Assembly: GCF_024436055.1 (NCBI RefSeq) | Contig: NZ_JANFNH010000034.1 | Location: forward strand, 1-64,000 | Direction: 5' to 3' | Source: Streptantibioticus rubrisoli | Lineage (GTDB): Bacteria > Actinomycetota > Actinomycetes > Streptomycetales > Streptomycetaceae | DNA length: 64,000 nt | In this document: in pieces, positions 11,311-20,762 of the stretch | How positions within the stretch are numbered: position 1 is the stretch's first letter | Layout: each line of letters starts with the position of its first letter | Notes under the pieces: model-generated | What the model saw: the letters and a program-made list of their open reading frames with translations, nothing else | Databases searched by the model: none | Told to the model about the DNA's origin: nothing | Position numbers and translations under genes: made by a program

Positions 11311-11340
11311 GGGGGCCGGGCGGTACGCCGCCCGGCCCCC
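11311..11340. terminator. 13-bp GC hairpin between tpiA and secG
   Basis: GGGGGCCGGGCGG at 11311-11323 and its exact complement at 11328-11340 leave a TACG tetraloop. It lies 25 bases after tpiA and 39 before secG, so it may end the glycolytic message or set the ratio of tpiA to secG. Confidence 0.7.
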
Positions 11341-11378
11341 GAGGATCGCAACACGTCACCGAGAGAGTTGGTCCAGCC

Positions 11379-11615
11379 GTGGTTATCGGGTTCTCCATCG
11401 CCCTCATCATCTTCAGCCTGCTGCTGATGCTGCTGGTCCTGATGCACAAGGGCAAGGGCGGCGGCCTCTCCGACATGTTCGGCGGCGGTATGCAGTCCTC
11501 CGTCGGCGGCTCCTCGGTGGCCGAGCGCAACCTCGACCGGATCACCGTCATCGTCGGCCTGCTGTGGTTCGCCTGCATCGTCGGGCTCGGCCTGGTCCTC
11601 AAGCTCCAGCACTGA
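11379..11615 (+). CDS. secG: preprotein translocase subunit SecG
   Basis: 78-aa SecG, the small inner-membrane subunit that assists SecYE in protein export. Two hydrophobic helices are visible (about residues 1-22 and 52-72), separated by the glycine-rich loop HKGKGGGLSDMFGGGMQSS that marks the family. GTG 11379 was chosen because it begins the first membrane helix and follows a GAGAG purine stretch; an in-frame ATG at 11307 would put the hairpin in the coding region. Its place just after tpiA is common in bacteria. Confidence 0.95.
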   Translation: MVIGFSIALIIFSLLLMLLVLMHKGKGGGLSDMFGGGMQSSVGGSSVAERNLDRITVIVGLLWFACIVGLGLVLKLQH

Positions 11616-11703
11616 GCCGGGGGCGCGGGGACATCGCGTCCACATCGCCCTACTTCCGCTCGTTTGGGCATAACTGACGCCCCATTGCTCCGGCGGCTTA
11701 TCA

Positions 11704-11733
11704 TTGAACGACGTCCGCGAGCCCAGGTACAGT
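11704..11733 (+). promoter_or_regulatory. promoter of the RbpA-family gene
   Basis: TTGAAC at 11704-11709 and TACAGT at 11728-11733 are 18 bases apart, a good housekeeping-type promoter. Transcription would start near 11740, within or beside a small CCCCAC/GTGGGG hairpin at 11735-11750. Confidence 0.6.
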
Positions 11734-11798
11734 TCCCCACCACCGTGGGGTGAGCCGCTGGACGACCTCGCAGCACCATCACGCAGGGAGTTACGACC

Positions 11799-12134
11799 GT
11801 GGCAAGTGGCAACGCGATCCGTGGCAGTCGGGTCGGAGCGGGGCCGATGGGGGAGGCAGAGCGCGGTGAGTCCGCGCCGCGTCTTCGCATCTCCTTCTGG
11901 TGCTCGAACGGGCACGAGACCCAGCCGAGCTTCGCCAGCGACGCGCAGATCCCGGACACCTGGGACTGCCCCCGCTGCGGCTTCCCGGCCGGGCAGGACG
12001 AGAACAACCCGCCGGACCCGCCGCGTACCGAGCCGTACAAGACCCACCTGGCCTATGTGCGGGAGCGGCGCAGCGACGCGGACGGTGAGGCGATCCTCGC
12101 CGAGGCGCTCGCCAAGCTCCGCGGCGAGATCTGA
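11799..12134 (+). CDS. rbpA: RNA polymerase-binding protein, RbpA family (likely paralogue)
   Basis: 111-aa protein of the RbpA family, small actinobacterial factors that bind RNA polymerase and the principal sigma factor and stimulate open complex formation. A zinc-ribbon-like core is seen: WCSNGHE, then WDCPRCG. The C-terminal helix KTHLAYVRERRSDADGEAIL resembles the sigma-interacting region. It differs from the best-studied RbpA (which carries a THWDML block), so it is probably the second family member found beside secG in Streptomyces rather than the main RbpA. GTG start follows GGGAG. It ends at a strong bidirectional hairpin. Confidence 0.8.
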   Translation: MASGNAIRGSRVGAGPMGEAERGESAPRLRISFWCSNGHETQPSFASDAQIPDTWDCPRCGFPAGQDENNPPDPPRTEPYKTHLAYVRERRSDADGEAILAEALAKLRGEI

Positions 12135-12138
12135 ACAT

Positions 12139-12177
12139 GTGAAGAGGGTCCGGGGTACAACCCCGGACCCTCTTCAC
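12139..12177. terminator. bidirectional terminator, 17-bp stem
   Basis: GTGAAGAGGGTCCGGGG at 12139-12155 pairs perfectly with 12161-12177 across a TACAA loop. It sits between the convergent RbpA-family gene (ends 12134) and pgl (ends 12189) and can serve both; its flanking bases give short A/T runs on neither side. Confidence 0.9.
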
Positions 12178-12188
12178 GTCCGTTGCCG

Positions 12189-12971
12189 TCAGGCGGACGC
12201 CAACGGATAGAGCTGCTTGGGTAGTTGGGCCGCGGCGGCCCGGTCCAGCAGCCACAGTGTCCTGCCGCGACCGTACGCCCCGGCGGCCGGAGCCTGGATC
12301 TCGCCCGCGCCGGACAACGCGATGGCGGCGGCGTTGGCCTTGTCCGCACCGGCCGCCAGCAGCCACACCTCACGCGCCGCCCGGATCGCCGGAAGCGTCA
12401 GCGAGACGCGGGTCGGCGGCGGCTTGGGCGCCCCGCGCACCCCGACCACCGTCCGCTCCGTCTCCCGGACCCCCGGGTGCTCGGGGAACAGCGAGGCGAC
12501 ATGGGTGTCCGGACCGACGCCCAGCATCAGCACGTCGAAGGTGGGCACCGGCCCGTGGTCGTACGGCCCGGCCGCCCGGGCCAACTCCTCGGCGTACGAC
12601 TCCGCGGCGGCGTCCACGTCATGGCCGAACGGGCCGTCCGAGGCGGGCATCGGGTGCACCCGGGCCGGATCCAGCGGCACGGCGTCCAGCAGCGCCGCTC
12701 GCGCCTGGATCACGTTGCGCTCCGGGTCGCCCTCCGGCAGGAACCGTTCGTCACCCCACCACAGGTCAAGCCGCGACCAGTCCACCGCGTCCCGCGCCGG
12801 GGCCTCGGCGAGCGCCGCCAGCAAGGCGTTGCCGTTGCGCCCGCCGGTGAGCACCACGCTGGCCGAGCCGCGGGCGGCCTGGGCGTCCACCACCTTGGTG
12901 ATCAGCCGGGCCGCCGCGGCCTGGGCCATCAGCTCCTTGTCGCGGTGCACCACGACCTGAGGCGTCGTCAT
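12189..12971 (-). CDS. pgl: 6-phosphogluconolactonase
   Basis: 260-aa lactonase (DevB/Pgl family) hydrolysing 6-phosphogluconolactone, the second step of the oxidative pentose phosphate pathway. Family motifs are the N-terminal SVVLTGGRNGNALL, LDLWWGDERFLP, and MLGVGPDTHVASLFPEHP. It is last in the tkt-tal-zwf-opcA-pgl series; its ATG overlaps the opcA stop (ATGA), implying coupled translation with the zwf/opcA pair that supplies its substrate. Confidence 0.95.
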   Translation of the reverse strand: MTTPQVVVHRDKELMAQAAAARLITKVVDAQAARGSASVVLTGGRNGNALLAALAEAPARDAVDWSRLDLWWGDERFLPEGDPERNVIQARAALLDAVPLDPARVHPMPASDGPFGHDVDAAAESYAEELARAAGPYDHGPVPTFDVLMLGVGPDTHVASLFPEHPGVRETERTVVGVRGAPKPPPTRVSLTLPAIRAAREVWLLAAGADKANAAAIALSGAGEIQAPAAGAYGRGRTLWLLDRAAAAQLPKQLYPLASA

Positions 12972-14020
12972 TTAGCCTTCTCCGCACCGGAGTCGGCGGA
13001 CTGCCTCGCCGGCTCCGCGGCCTTCTTGGCGGGCGCGGCCTTCTTCTGCGCACCGCCCGACGGCGGTTGGGCGGCCGAACCGTCCTGCGGTGGCTGGGCG
13101 CCCAGCCGGTCCACGCCGAAGCGGACGGCGGAGCGGTAGCTCTCGTCCGGGTCCAGCCTGCGCAGTTCCTCGGCGATCAGCTCGGCGGTCTCCCGCCGCT
13201 TGAGCGCCACCCGGCGGTCCGGCTGGCCGGGCATCGCCAGCTCGGCCAGCGCGCCGTCCGCGCGGTCCAGGCAGATCGTGCCGTCCGCGGTGGTCATCCG
13301 TACCGCGGTCAGCCCTGGGCCGTCCGAGACCCGGCGCTCGACCGGCACCTGCAGCCGGTCGGCCAGCCACATGCCGAGCAGCTCGGTGCTCGGGTTGTAC
13401 GGCTCGCCCTCGACCACCGCGGCGCTGATCGCCGAGTGCTTCTGGTCCAGCGCCGCGGCCAGCATGCTGCGCCACGGGGTGATGCGGGTCCAGGCCAGGT
13501 CGGTGTCGCCGGGGGAGTAGGAACCGGCGCGCAGCCGCAGCGCGCCGACCGGGTCCTCGGCCGCGGCGGCGTCGGTGATCCGGCGCTGGGCCAGCTTGCC
13601 CAGCGGGTCCCCGGCCGGGTTGTCGGGGGCGTCCTCCGGCCACCACACCACTACGGGCGCGTCCGGCAGCAGCAGCGGCAGCACCACCGACTCGGCGTGG
13701 TCGGCGAGTTCGCCGTGCAGCCGCAGCAGCACGGTCTCACCGGCACCCGCGTCGGAGCCGACCCGGATCTCGGCGTCCAGGCGCGACTTGGCGCGGTCCC
13801 GCGGACTGCGGCCCGGCCGCCTGATGACCGCGAGGATTCGCGAGGGGTGCTCGTGGGAGGCGTCACCGGCGGCCTTGAGGGCGTCGTACGCGTTGCCCTC
13901 GTCGGTGACGATGACCAAGGTGAGCACCATGCCCACGGCCGGGGTGCCGATGGCCCGGCGCGCGTCGATGAGACCGGAGTTGATCTTCGAGGAGGTGGTG
14001 TTCGTGAGATCGATCTTCAT
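12968..14020 (-). CDS. opcA: glucose-6-phosphate dehydrogenase assembly protein OpcA
   Basis: 350-aa OpcA, the actinobacterial and cyanobacterial partner that assembles or activates glucose-6-phosphate dehydrogenase. It begins [17 protein letters not shown], followed by the GMVLTLVIVTDE strand; the central VVWWPEDAPDNPAGDPLG block is family-typical. The C-terminal about 35 residues are a low-complexity Ala/Lys-rich tail (KKAAPAKKAAEPA), a variable region. ATG 14020 overlaps the zwf stop (ATGA); the frame is open further upstream inside zwf but has no family match. Confidence 0.94.
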   Translation of the reverse strand: MKIDLTNTTSSKINSGLIDARRAIGTPAVGMVLTLVIVTDEGNAYDALKAAGDASHEHPSRILAVIRRPGRSPRDRAKSRLDAEIRVGSDAGAGETVLLRLHGELADHAESVVLPLLLPDAPVVVWWPEDAPDNPAGDPLGKLAQRRITDAAAAEDPVGALRLRAGSYSPGDTDLAWTRITPWRSMLAAALDQKHSAISAAVVEGEPYNPSTELLGMWLADRLQVPVERRVSDGPGLTAVRMTTADGTICLDRADGALAELAMPGQPDRRVALKRRETAELIAEELRRLDPDESYRSAVRFGVDRLGAQPPQDGSAAQPPSGGAQKKAAPAKKAAEPARQSADSGAEKAK

Positions 14021-15552
14021 GGCCGACGCCAGCTCCTGCCGTCTCGTGCGAGCATCTCGTCCGCCTCCGCGGGGCCCCAGGTCCCGGCGGCGTACTGCGC
14101 GGGCTTGCCGTGCTTGTCCCAGTACTCCTCGATCGGGTCGAGGATGTTCCAGGACAGCTCGACCTCCTGATGGCGCGGGAAGAGGTTGGCGTCGCCGAGC
14201 AGCACGTCCAGCAGCAGGCGCTCGTACGCCTCGGGGCTGGACTCGGTGAAGGACTCGCCGTAGGCGAAGTCCATCGTCACATCGCGCACCTCCATCGAGG
14301 TGCCCGGCACCTTCGAGCCGAACCGCACCGTGACGCCCTCGTCCGGCTGCACCCGGATGACCAGGGCGTTCTGCCCCAGCTCCTCGGTGGCGCCGGACTC
14401 GAACGGCAGGAACGGGGCGCGCTTGAAGACCACCGCGATCTCGGTGACCCGACGGCCGAGCCGCTTGCCGGTGCGCAGGTAGAACGGGACGCCCGCCCAA
14501 CGGCGGTTGTTGATGGTCAGCTTGATGGCGGCGTAGGTGTCGGTCTTCGACTTGGGGTCGATGCCCTCTTCCTCCAGGTAGCCGAGTACCTCCTCGCCAC
14601 CCTGCCAGGCGTGCGCGTACTGGGCGCGCACGGTGTGCTTGCCGAGGTCCTCCGGGAGCTCGACGGCGGAGAGCACCTTGAGCTTCTCGGCCACCAGCGC
14701 CTTGGGGTGGAAGGAGCCGGGCTCCTCCATCGCGGTCAGCGCCAGCAGTTGCAGCAGGTGGTTCTGGATGACGTCACGGGCCGCGCCGATGCCGTCGTAG
14801 TATCCGGCCCGGCCGCCGATGCCGATGTCCTCGGCCATGGTGATCTGTACGTGGTCGACGTACGACCGGTTCCAGATCGGCTCGAACATGGTGTTGGCGA
14901 AACGCAGCGCCAGGATGTTCTGGACCGTCTCCTTGCCGAGGTAGTGGTCGATCCGGAAGACGTCCACCGGCTCGAACACCTCGTGCACGACCCGGTTGAG
15001 CTCCTGCGCGCTGGCCAGGTCGTGGCCGAACGGCTTCTCGATGACCGCGCGCCGCCAGGAGTCCCCGGGGCCCTGGGACAGCCCGTGCTTCTTGAGCTGC
15101 TGGACCACCTTGGGGAAGAACTTCGGCGGAACCGACAGGTAGAAGGCGAAGTTGCCGCCGGTGCCGCGGGCCTTGTCCAACTCGTCGATGGTGGCCCGCA
15201 GGGTCTCGAAGGCGTCGTCGTCGTCGAACTCACCGGGGACGAACCGGAAGCCCTCGGCGAGCTGCTGCCAGACCTCCTCGCGGAACGGGGTCCGCGCGTG
15301 CTCCTTGACAGCGTCGTGCACGACCTGGGCGAAGTCCTCGTCCTCCCAGTCGCGGCGGGCGAAGCCGACGAGCGAGAAGCCCGGCGGCAGCAGCCCGCGG
15401 TTGGCGAGGTCGTACACCGCGGGCATCAGCTTCTTACGGGACAGGTCGCCGGTGACCCCGAAGATCACCAGGCCCGACGGCCCCGCGATCCGCGGGAGCC
15501 GTCGATCCTGGGGGTCACGCAGCGGATTGCCGCTGGTGGTCACTGTTCTCAC
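14017..15552 (-). CDS. zwf: glucose-6-phosphate 1-dehydrogenase
   Basis: 511-aa Zwf, oxidising glucose 6-phosphate to 6-phosphogluconolactone with NADP. The nucleotide motif [14 protein letters not shown] is near residue 30 and the active-site RIDHYLGKE, which supplies the catalytic histidine and the substrate lysine, is near residue 207; EKPFGHDL is also intact. GTG 15552 overlaps the tal stop in GTGA and is preferred; a second in-frame GTG at 15543 is possible. It is coupled at its 3' end to opcA, which is required for its activity in this phylum. Confidence 0.96.
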   Translation of the reverse strand: MRTVTTSGNPLRDPQDRRLPRIAGPSGLVIFGVTGDLSRKKLMPAVYDLANRGLLPPGFSLVGFARRDWEDEDFAQVVHDAVKEHARTPFREEVWQQLAEGFRFVPGEFDDDDAFETLRATIDELDKARGTGGNFAFYLSVPPKFFPKVVQQLKKHGLSQGPGDSWRRAVIEKPFGHDLASAQELNRVVHEVFEPVDVFRIDHYLGKETVQNILALRFANTMFEPIWNRSYVDHVQITMAEDIGIGGRAGYYDGIGAARDVIQNHLLQLLALTAMEEPGSFHPKALVAEKLKVLSAVELPEDLGKHTVRAQYAHAWQGGEEVLGYLEEEGIDPKSKTDTYAAIKLTINNRRWAGVPFYLRTGKRLGRRVTEIAVVFKRAPFLPFESGATEELGQNALVIRVQPDEGVTVRFGSKVPGTSMEVRDVTMDFAYGESFTESSPEAYERLLLDVLLGDANLFPRHQEVELSWNILDPIEEYWDKHGKPAQYAAGTWGPAEADEMLARDGRSWRRP

Positions 15553-16667
15553 GCCTCCGAAGGGGCGAGGCGCGCCAGCTCCGCCTCGGTGGACTTCAGC
15601 AGGTCGTTCCAGGACGCCGCGAACTTCTCCACGCCCTCGTCCTCCAGCAGCTGGACCACGTCGTCGTAGGAGACGCCGACCGCCGCCAGCGCGTCGAGGT
15701 CGGCCTGGGCCTGCTCGTAGCTGCCCTGGATGGTGTTGCCGGTGATCTCGCCGTGGTCGGCGGTGGCCTGCAAGGTGGCCTCCGGCATGGTGTTGACCGT
15801 GTTGGGTGCGACCAGCTCGGTCACGTACAGGGTGTCCGGGTACGCCGGGTCCTTCACGCCGGTGGAGGCCCACAGCGGGCGCTGCTTGTTGGCACCGGCC
15901 TTCTCCAGCGCCAGCCAGCGCTCCGAGGAGAACACCTCCTCGTACGCCTGGTAGGCGAGCCGGGCGTTGGCCAGCGCCGCCTTGCCGCGCAGCGCCTTGG
16001 CCTCGTCGGTGCCGATCTTGTCCAGCCGCTTGTCGATCTCGGTGTCCACCCGGGAGACGAAGAACGAGGCGACGGAACGGATCTTGGACAGGTCCTGGCC
16101 AGCCGCCTTGGCCTTCTCCAGGCCAGACAGGTAGGCGTCCATCACCTCGCGGTACCGCTCCAGCGAGAAGATCAGCGTGACGTTGACGCTGATGCCCAGG
16201 CCGATGACCTCGGTGATCGCGGGCAGACCGGCCTTGGTCGCCGGGATCTTGATGAGCGTGTTGGGACGGTCCACCAACCAGGCCAGCTGCTTGGCCTCGG
16301 CGATGGTGGCCGTGGTGTTGTGCGCCAGGCGCGGGTCGACCTCGATGGACACCCGGCCGTCCTGGCCGCCGGTGGCGTCGAAGACCGGGCGCAGGATGTC
16401 GGCGGCGTCGCGGACGTCCGCCGTGGTGATCATCCGGATCGCCTCTTCGACGGTGACCTTGCGGGCGGCCAGGTCGGTGACCTGCCGCTGGTAGCCGTCG
16501 CCGCCGGAGATCGCCTTCTGGAAGATGGACGGGTTGGTGGTGACACCGACGACATGGCTGTCGTCGATCAGCTCGGCGAGGTTGCCGGACGTGATCCGCT
16601 TGCGGGACAGGTCGTCCAGCCAGATCGCGACGCCTTCGTCGGAGAGGCGCTTGAGTGCGTCTGTCAT
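15549..16667 (-). CDS. tal: transaldolase
   Basis: 372-aa transaldolase of the actinobacterial long type, moving a three-carbon unit between sedoheptulose 7-phosphate and glyceraldehyde 3-phosphate. [13 protein letters not shown] near the N-terminus and the Schiff-base lysine in [10 protein letters not shown] are present. ATG 16667 matches the usual [22 protein letters not shown] start; a 35-codon open frame upstream overlaps the spacer and is not counted. It lies 34 bases behind tkt and overlaps zwf. Confidence 0.96.
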   Translation of the reverse strand: MTDALKRLSDEGVAIWLDDLSRKRITSGNLAELIDDSHVVGVTTNPSIFQKAISGGDGYQRQVTDLAARKVTVEEAIRMITTADVRDAADILRPVFDATGGQDGRVSIEVDPRLAHNTTATIAEAKQLAWLVDRPNTLIKIPATKAGLPAITEVIGLGISVNVTLIFSLERYREVMDAYLSGLEKAKAAGQDLSKIRSVASFFVSRVDTEIDKRLDKIGTDEAKALRGKAALANARLAYQAYEEVFSSERWLALEKAGANKQRPLWASTGVKDPAYPDTLYVTELVAPNTVNTMPEATLQATADHGEITGNTIQGSYEQAQADLDALAAVGVSYDDVVQLLEDEGVEKFAASWNDLLKSTEAELARLAPSEA

Positions 16668-16701
16668 GGGTTCTGCATCTCCTCGTAAGGTCGTTGAGTG
16701 A

Positions 16702-18780
16702 TCAGCGGTTCGCGGCGGCGATGGAGTCGCGGGCGGCGTCGACGACCGCCTCGCTGGTGAGTCCGAACTCACGGAACAGCACCTTGTAGTCGGCGGAGGC
16801 GCCGAAGTGCTCGAGGCTGACGATGCGTCCGGCCTCGCCGACGAACTTGTGCCAGGTCAGGCCGATACCGGCCTCGACCGCCACCCGCGCCTTGACGTTC
16901 GGCGGCAGCACGTGGTCGCGGTAGGCCTGGTCCTGCTCCTCGAACCACTCGACGGACGGCATCGAGACCACCCGGGTCGGGATGCCCTCGGCCTGGAGCA
17001 CCTCGCGGGCCTCCACGGCCAGCTGGACCTCGGAGCCGGTGCCGATCAGGATGACCTGGGCCTGGCCGCCCTCGGCATCCAGCAGGACGTAACCGCCCTT
17101 GGCGGCGTCCTCGTTGGCCTCGTAGGTCGGCACGTTCTGCCGGGTCAGCGCCAGACCGTGCGGGGCGGGCTTGGCGGAGTAGCGGCGCAGGATCTCCCGC
17201 CAGGCGATGGCGGTCTCGTTGGCGTCGGCCGGGCGGACCATGTTCAGGCCCGGGATGGTGCGCAGCGCGGCCATGTGCTCGACCGGCTGGTGGGTCGGGC
17301 CGTCCTCGCCGAGGCCGATGGAGTCGTGCGTCCACACATAGGTGACCGGCAGCTTCATCAGCGCGGCCAGCCGCACCGACGGGCGCATGTAGTCGGAGAA
17401 GACCAGGAACGTACCGCCGTAGACACGGGTGTTGCCGTGCAGCGCGATGCCGTTCATGGTCGCGCCCATGGCGTGCTCGCGGATGCCGAAGTGCACCGTG
17501 CGGCCGTACGGGCTGGCCTCCGGCAGCGGGTTGCCCGCGGGGAGGAAGGACGACGAGGCGTCGATGGTGGTGTTGTTCGACCCGGCCAAGTCGGCCGAGC
17601 CGCCCCACAGTTCGGGGATCACCGCGCCCAGCGCCTTGAGCACCTCGCCGGAGGCCTTGCGGGTGGCAATGGCCTTGCCGGGGGCGAAGGTCGGCAGCGC
17701 CTGCTCCCAACCGGCGGGCAGTTCACCGGCGTTGATCCGGTCGAACTCGGCGGCGCGCTCGGGGTTGGCGGTGCGCCACTCCTCGAACCGCTTGTGCCAG
17801 GTGGTGTGCGCCTCACGGCCGCGGTCGGCGGCGGCGCGGGCGTGCGCCAGGACCTCGGGGGCGACCTCGAAGTCCTGGTCCGGGTCGAAGCCCAGCACCC
17901 GCTTGGTGGCGGCGACCTCCTCGGCGCCGAGCGCGGAGCCGTGCGAGGCCGCGGTGTTCTGGGCGGTCGGCGCGGGCCAGGCGATGGTGGTGCGCAGGAC
18001 GATGAGCGACGGGCGCTCGGTCTCGGCCTGGGCGGCCCTCAGCGCCTGGTACAGCGCGCGCACGTCGATGTCGCCGTCGGCGCCCTGGGCGACGTGCTGG
18101 ACGTGCCAGCCGTACGCCTCGTAGCGCTTGGCGACGTCCTCGCTGAAGGCGGTCTCGGTGTCGCCCTCGATGGAGATGTGGTTGTCGTCGTAGAGCGCGA
18201 CCAGGTTGCCGAGCTTCTGGTGCCCGGCGAGCGAGGACGCCTCGGCCGAGACGCCCTCCTCCAGGTCACCGTCGGAGACGATGGTCCAGATGGTGTGGTC
18301 GAACGGGGACTCGCCCGCCGGGGCCTCGGGGTCGAACAGGCCGCGCTCGTAGCGGGCGGCCATCGCCATGCCGACCGCGTTCGCGATGCCCTGGCCGAGC
18401 GGACCGGTGGTGGTCTCCACGCCCACGGTGTGGCCGTGCTCGGGGTGGCCGGGGGTGCGCGAGCCCCAGGTGCGGAAGGCCTTCAGGTCGTCGAGTTCCA
18501 GGCCGTAACCCGACAGGTAGAGCTGGATGTAGAGCGTCAGGCTGGTGTGGCCGCAGGACAGGACGAAGCGGTCGCGTCCGGTCCAGTCGGGGTTGGCAGG
18601 ATCGTGCCGCATCAGCTTCTGGAACAGCAGGTAGGCGGCGGGTGCCAGGCTCATGGCCGTGCCCGGATGGCCGTTTCCGACCTTCTGGACGGAGTCCATG
18701 GCCAGTACCCGGGCGGTGTCAACGGCCCGCTTGTCCAGATCGGTCCAGTCGAGGTCTGCGGTGGTCGGCTGCGTGCTCAC
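16702..18780 (-). CDS. tkt: transketolase
   Basis: 692-aa thiamine-diphosphate enzyme transferring two-carbon units in the non-oxidative pentose phosphate branch. The ThDP motif SDGDLEEG runs on to DDNHISIEG, and the N-terminal [12 protein letters not shown] and central [19 protein letters not shown] are complete. The start is GTG. It is the first gene of the minus-strand set tkt-tal-zwf-opcA-pgl, so the promoter should lie in the 400-bp spacer toward ctaB. Glucose-6-phosphate isomerase is not part of this set. Confidence 0.97.
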   Translation of the reverse strand: MSTQPTTADLDWTDLDKRAVDTARVLAMDSVQKVGNGHPGTAMSLAPAAYLLFQKLMRHDPANPDWTGRDRFVLSCGHTSLTLYIQLYLSGYGLELDDLKAFRTWGSRTPGHPEHGHTVGVETTTGPLGQGIANAVGMAMAARYERGLFDPEAPAGESPFDHTIWTIVSDGDLEEGVSAEASSLAGHQKLGNLVALYDDNHISIEGDTETAFSEDVAKRYEAYGWHVQHVAQGADGDIDVRALYQALRAAQAETERPSLIVLRTTIAWPAPTAQNTAASHGSALGAEEVAATKRVLGFDPDQDFEVAPEVLAHARAAADRGREAHTTWHKRFEEWRTANPERAAEFDRINAGELPAGWEQALPTFAPGKAIATRKASGEVLKALGAVIPELWGGSADLAGSNNTTIDASSSFLPAGNPLPEASPYGRTVHFGIREHAMGATMNGIALHGNTRVYGGTFLVFSDYMRPSVRLAALMKLPVTYVWTHDSIGLGEDGPTHQPVEHMAALRTIPGLNMVRPADANETAIAWREILRRYSAKPAPHGLALTRQNVPTYEANEDAAKGGYVLLDAEGGQAQVILIGTGSEVQLAVEAREVLQAEGIPTRVVSMPSVEWFEEQDQAYRDHVLPPNVKARVAVEAGIGLTWHKFVGEAGRIVSLEHFGASADYKVLFREFGLTSEAVVDAARDSIAAANR

Positions 18781-19180
18781 CCTGGGTCAGGGCTCCTCTC
18801 CACGTGTCTCAAGCGCCGCCAGCCCGTGCGGCCACCGGCGATTTCGAGCCTACCCTCGTACGGGCGGGCGTTCGGCTCCGTCTCAGGCAACGGGAAACCG
18901 ACTTTGTTCATTCCCGGTACATATTCTCCCCTGCCGGGTTCCAGCCTGCTCCATGGGGTCCGGTTCCGCCCGGTGTACCGCGCGCGGCGGCACGTGAGCG
19001 TCACGCTGGGTACCGCTTCACGCCGTTTCACGCCGTGCCGCGGGGCTACGCCAACACGGGTGCCCCCCGCGACAGGTCCCGTAACGGCAACGTCTAGAGT
19101 GGCGTGGTACGCGCAGGGACTTGCCCGGTCTTTCACAACTGGGAGGGCCTTGCTGGTCTTTCTTCCTCTCAGAGGTGTTC
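18781..19180. other. 400-bp divergent spacer tkt/ctaB
   Basis: No gene is supported here; the open frames in it are GC-driven and lack starts with ribosome sites. It must hold the tkt promoter (minus) and the ctaB promoter (plus). TAGAGT at 19095-19100 is a plausible -10 for ctaB. A moderately AT-rich patch around 18905-18930 may belong to the tkt promoter. Confidence 0.5.
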
Positions 19181-20125
19181 GTGACGGCCGTCGAAACCCG
19201 ACCTCCCGGGGTCGTTGGGACGAGCCCTGGGCACCGGCCCCTCGGGGCGCGGGTCAAGGCGTTCGTGGAGCTGACCAAGCCGCGCATCATCGAGCTGCTG
19301 CTGATCACCACGGTGCCGGTGATGTTCCTGGCCGCGCACGGCGTACCCGACCTGTGGCTGGTGCTGGCGACGGTCGTCGGCGGCTACATGTCGGCGGGTG
19401 GCGCGAACGCCCTGAACATGTACATCGACCGCGACATCGACGCGCTGATGCACCGCACCGAGCAGCGGCCGCTGGTCACCGGCATGGTCTCGCCGCGCGA
19501 GTGCCTGGTCTTCGGCATCTCCCTTTCGGTGGTCTCCACGGTCTGGTTCGGCCTGCTGGTCAACTGGCTGTCGGCCGCGCTGTCGCTCACGGCCATCCTC
19601 TACTACGTCTTCGTCTACACGCTGTGGCTCAAGCGCCGCACCACGCAGAACATCGTGTGGGGCGGCGTGGCCGGTTGTCTGCAGGTGTTCATCGGATGGT
19701 CAGCGGTGCGCAACGAACTGGCCTGGGCGCCGTTCGTGCTCTTCCTGGTGCTGTTCTTCTGGACCCCGCCGCACTACTGGCCGCTGTCGATGAAGGTCCG
19801 GGACGACTACGAGCGGGTGGGCGTGCCCATGCTGCCGGTGGTCGCGGGCAACCTGGCGGTCGCCAAGCAGATCCTCGCCTACAGCTGGGTGATGGTGCTG
19901 GTCTCGCTCACCCTGTGGTGGCCGCTGGGCGCCACGGGCTGGCTGTACCCGGTGGCCGCGGCACTGCTCGGCGGCTTCTGGCTGAAGGAGGCGCACGCGC
20001 TGTACTCCCGCGCGAAGAACGGGGTGACCGGCGCCAAGCTGAAGGAGATGCGACTGTTCCACTGGTCGATCACCTACGCCACGCTGCTGTTCGTGGTCGT
20101 CGCCGTGGACCCCTTCGTGCGCTGA
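19181..20125 (+). CDS. ctaB: protohaem IX farnesyltransferase (haem O synthase)
   Basis: 314-aa membrane protein of the UbiA prenyltransferase family that farnesylates haem B to haem O for the aa3 oxidase. The aspartate-rich site [20 protein letters not shown] is complete, as is the second site near [21 protein letters not shown]. About eight or nine membrane helices follow. GTG 19181 follows AGAGG; the frame is open further 5' but only this start matches the family. ctaA, the next enzyme of the pathway, is at 23418 on the other strand, with unrelated genes in between. Confidence 0.95.
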   Translation: MTAVETRPPGVVGTSPGHRPLGARVKAFVELTKPRIIELLLITTVPVMFLAAHGVPDLWLVLATVVGGYMSAGGANALNMYIDRDIDALMHRTEQRPLVTGMVSPRECLVFGISLSVVSTVWFGLLVNWLSAALSLTAILYYVFVYTLWLKRRTTQNIVWGGVAGCLQVFIGWSAVRNELAWAPFVLFLVLFFWTPPHYWPLSMKVRDDYERVGVPMLPVVAGNLAVAKQILAYSWVMVLVSLTLWWPLGATGWLYPVAAALLGGFWLKEAHALYSRAKNGVTGAKLKEMRLFHWSITYATLLFVVVAVDPFVR

Positions 20126-20154
20126 CCCTTCGGCTGGGCAGGCCGGGCGAGGTG

Positions 20155-20171
20155 GCGCCCCGAAGGGGCGC
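20155..20171. terminator. hairpin after ctaB
   Basis: GCGCCCC/GGGGCGC with a GAA loop, 30 bases past the ctaB stop. It adjoins the dispersed repeat at 20182-20238. Confidence 0.5.
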
Positions 20172-20181
20172 TGGGAACCGC

Positions 20182-20238
20182 GCGACCAGCCACAAGGCGC
20201 CACAGACGATCGACGGCATACCGCACCCCAGCGGAGCG
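20182..20238 (+). repeat. dispersed intergenic repeat, copy 1
   Basis: This stretch (containing CAGACGATCGACGGCAT) matches the reverse complement of 23305-23366 over about 57 bases with few differences. The two copies face opposite ways and bracket three genes (20337-23239). Such repeats are common between Streptomyces genes. Confidence 0.75.
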
Positions 20239-20313
20239 CTTGCGCTCCGTCAGGTGTCCCCGCCCTGTTCAGTGGGCTGGGACACCTTTTCCGTCGCCCC
20301 TTCCAGCGGTGAT

Positions 20314-20329
20314 TACTCGCGAGTAGCAT
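20314..20329 (+). promoter_or_regulatory. palindrome overlapping a leaderless -10
   Basis: TACTCGCGAGTA at 20314-20325 is a perfect 12-bp palindrome. Its last two bases begin TAGCAT (20324-20329), a -10 element that ends 7 bases before the ATG at 20337; TTCCAG at 20301-20306 gives a weak -35 with a 17-base spacer. A repressor bound here would block the start of transcription. Confidence 0.5.
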
Positions 20330-20336
20330 TTGGTCC

Positions 20337-20684
20337 ATGGCAGAGACCGAGGCCCCGAACCACACCCCCGACGCCCGCGCGGAGCGTCGCGCACAACGAC
20401 TCGCCCAGCAGATCGGCGCCTTCGCGCGCGGCCACGGCGGCAGCGCGGAAGGCCAGATCGCGTACGTCGGCGAGGTCGGCACCCGCATCGTGCTGGTCGG
20501 CGAGAACGGCGAGTGGGGTGACCTGGTGGCTCCCTCCTACGACATCGCCAAGCGCGCGGTGGAACTGTCCGGGATCACCGCCCATGAGGACTTCGACGGC
20601 GAGCTGGCGGCCAAGGTCCGTACCGGACGGTACGAGTGGACGAGGATGGCCGGAATTCAGATCGGGGGAACCCGAAACACCTGA
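20337..20684 (+). CDS. conserved actinobacterial small protein, unknown function
   Basis: 115-aa soluble protein with no family I can name. Residues 1-30 are charged and arginine-rich (ERRAQRLAQQIGAFARGHGG); residues 40-110 look like a small alpha/beta domain (RIVLVGENGEWGDLV, then YDIAKRAVELSGI). No signal peptide, no membrane segment, no cysteines. It appears to be transcribed alone from a leaderless promoter under a palindrome, and a perfect hairpin follows 28 bases after its stop. Coding quality (third-position GC) is normal for the region. Confidence 0.7.
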   Translation: MAETEAPNHTPDARAERRAQRLAQQIGAFARGHGGSAEGQIAYVGEVGTRIVLVGENGEWGDLVAPSYDIAKRAVELSGITAHEDFDGELAAKVRTGRYEWTRMAGIQIGGTRNT

Positions 20685-20712
20685 CACCCACCTGTCCCGT
20701 TAGCACCATGGA

Positions 20713-20736
20713 CACGATCACCCGCTGGTGATCGTG
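20713..20736. terminator. 10-bp perfect hairpin
   Basis: CACGATCACC/GGTGATCGTG with a CGCT loop lies 28 bases after the small protein and 26 before the next start. It may end that message or act as an operator for the next gene. Confidence 0.5.
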
Positions 20737-20762
20737 AACCGGACCTGGACCAGGGGAGTTAC

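Noticed and set aside
16807-20703. 1298-codon plus-strand frame across tkt, spacer, ctaB and beyond
   Set aside because: It overlaps three well-supported genes in other frames; the sequence is low-complexity Gly/Arg/Val typical of a shadow.
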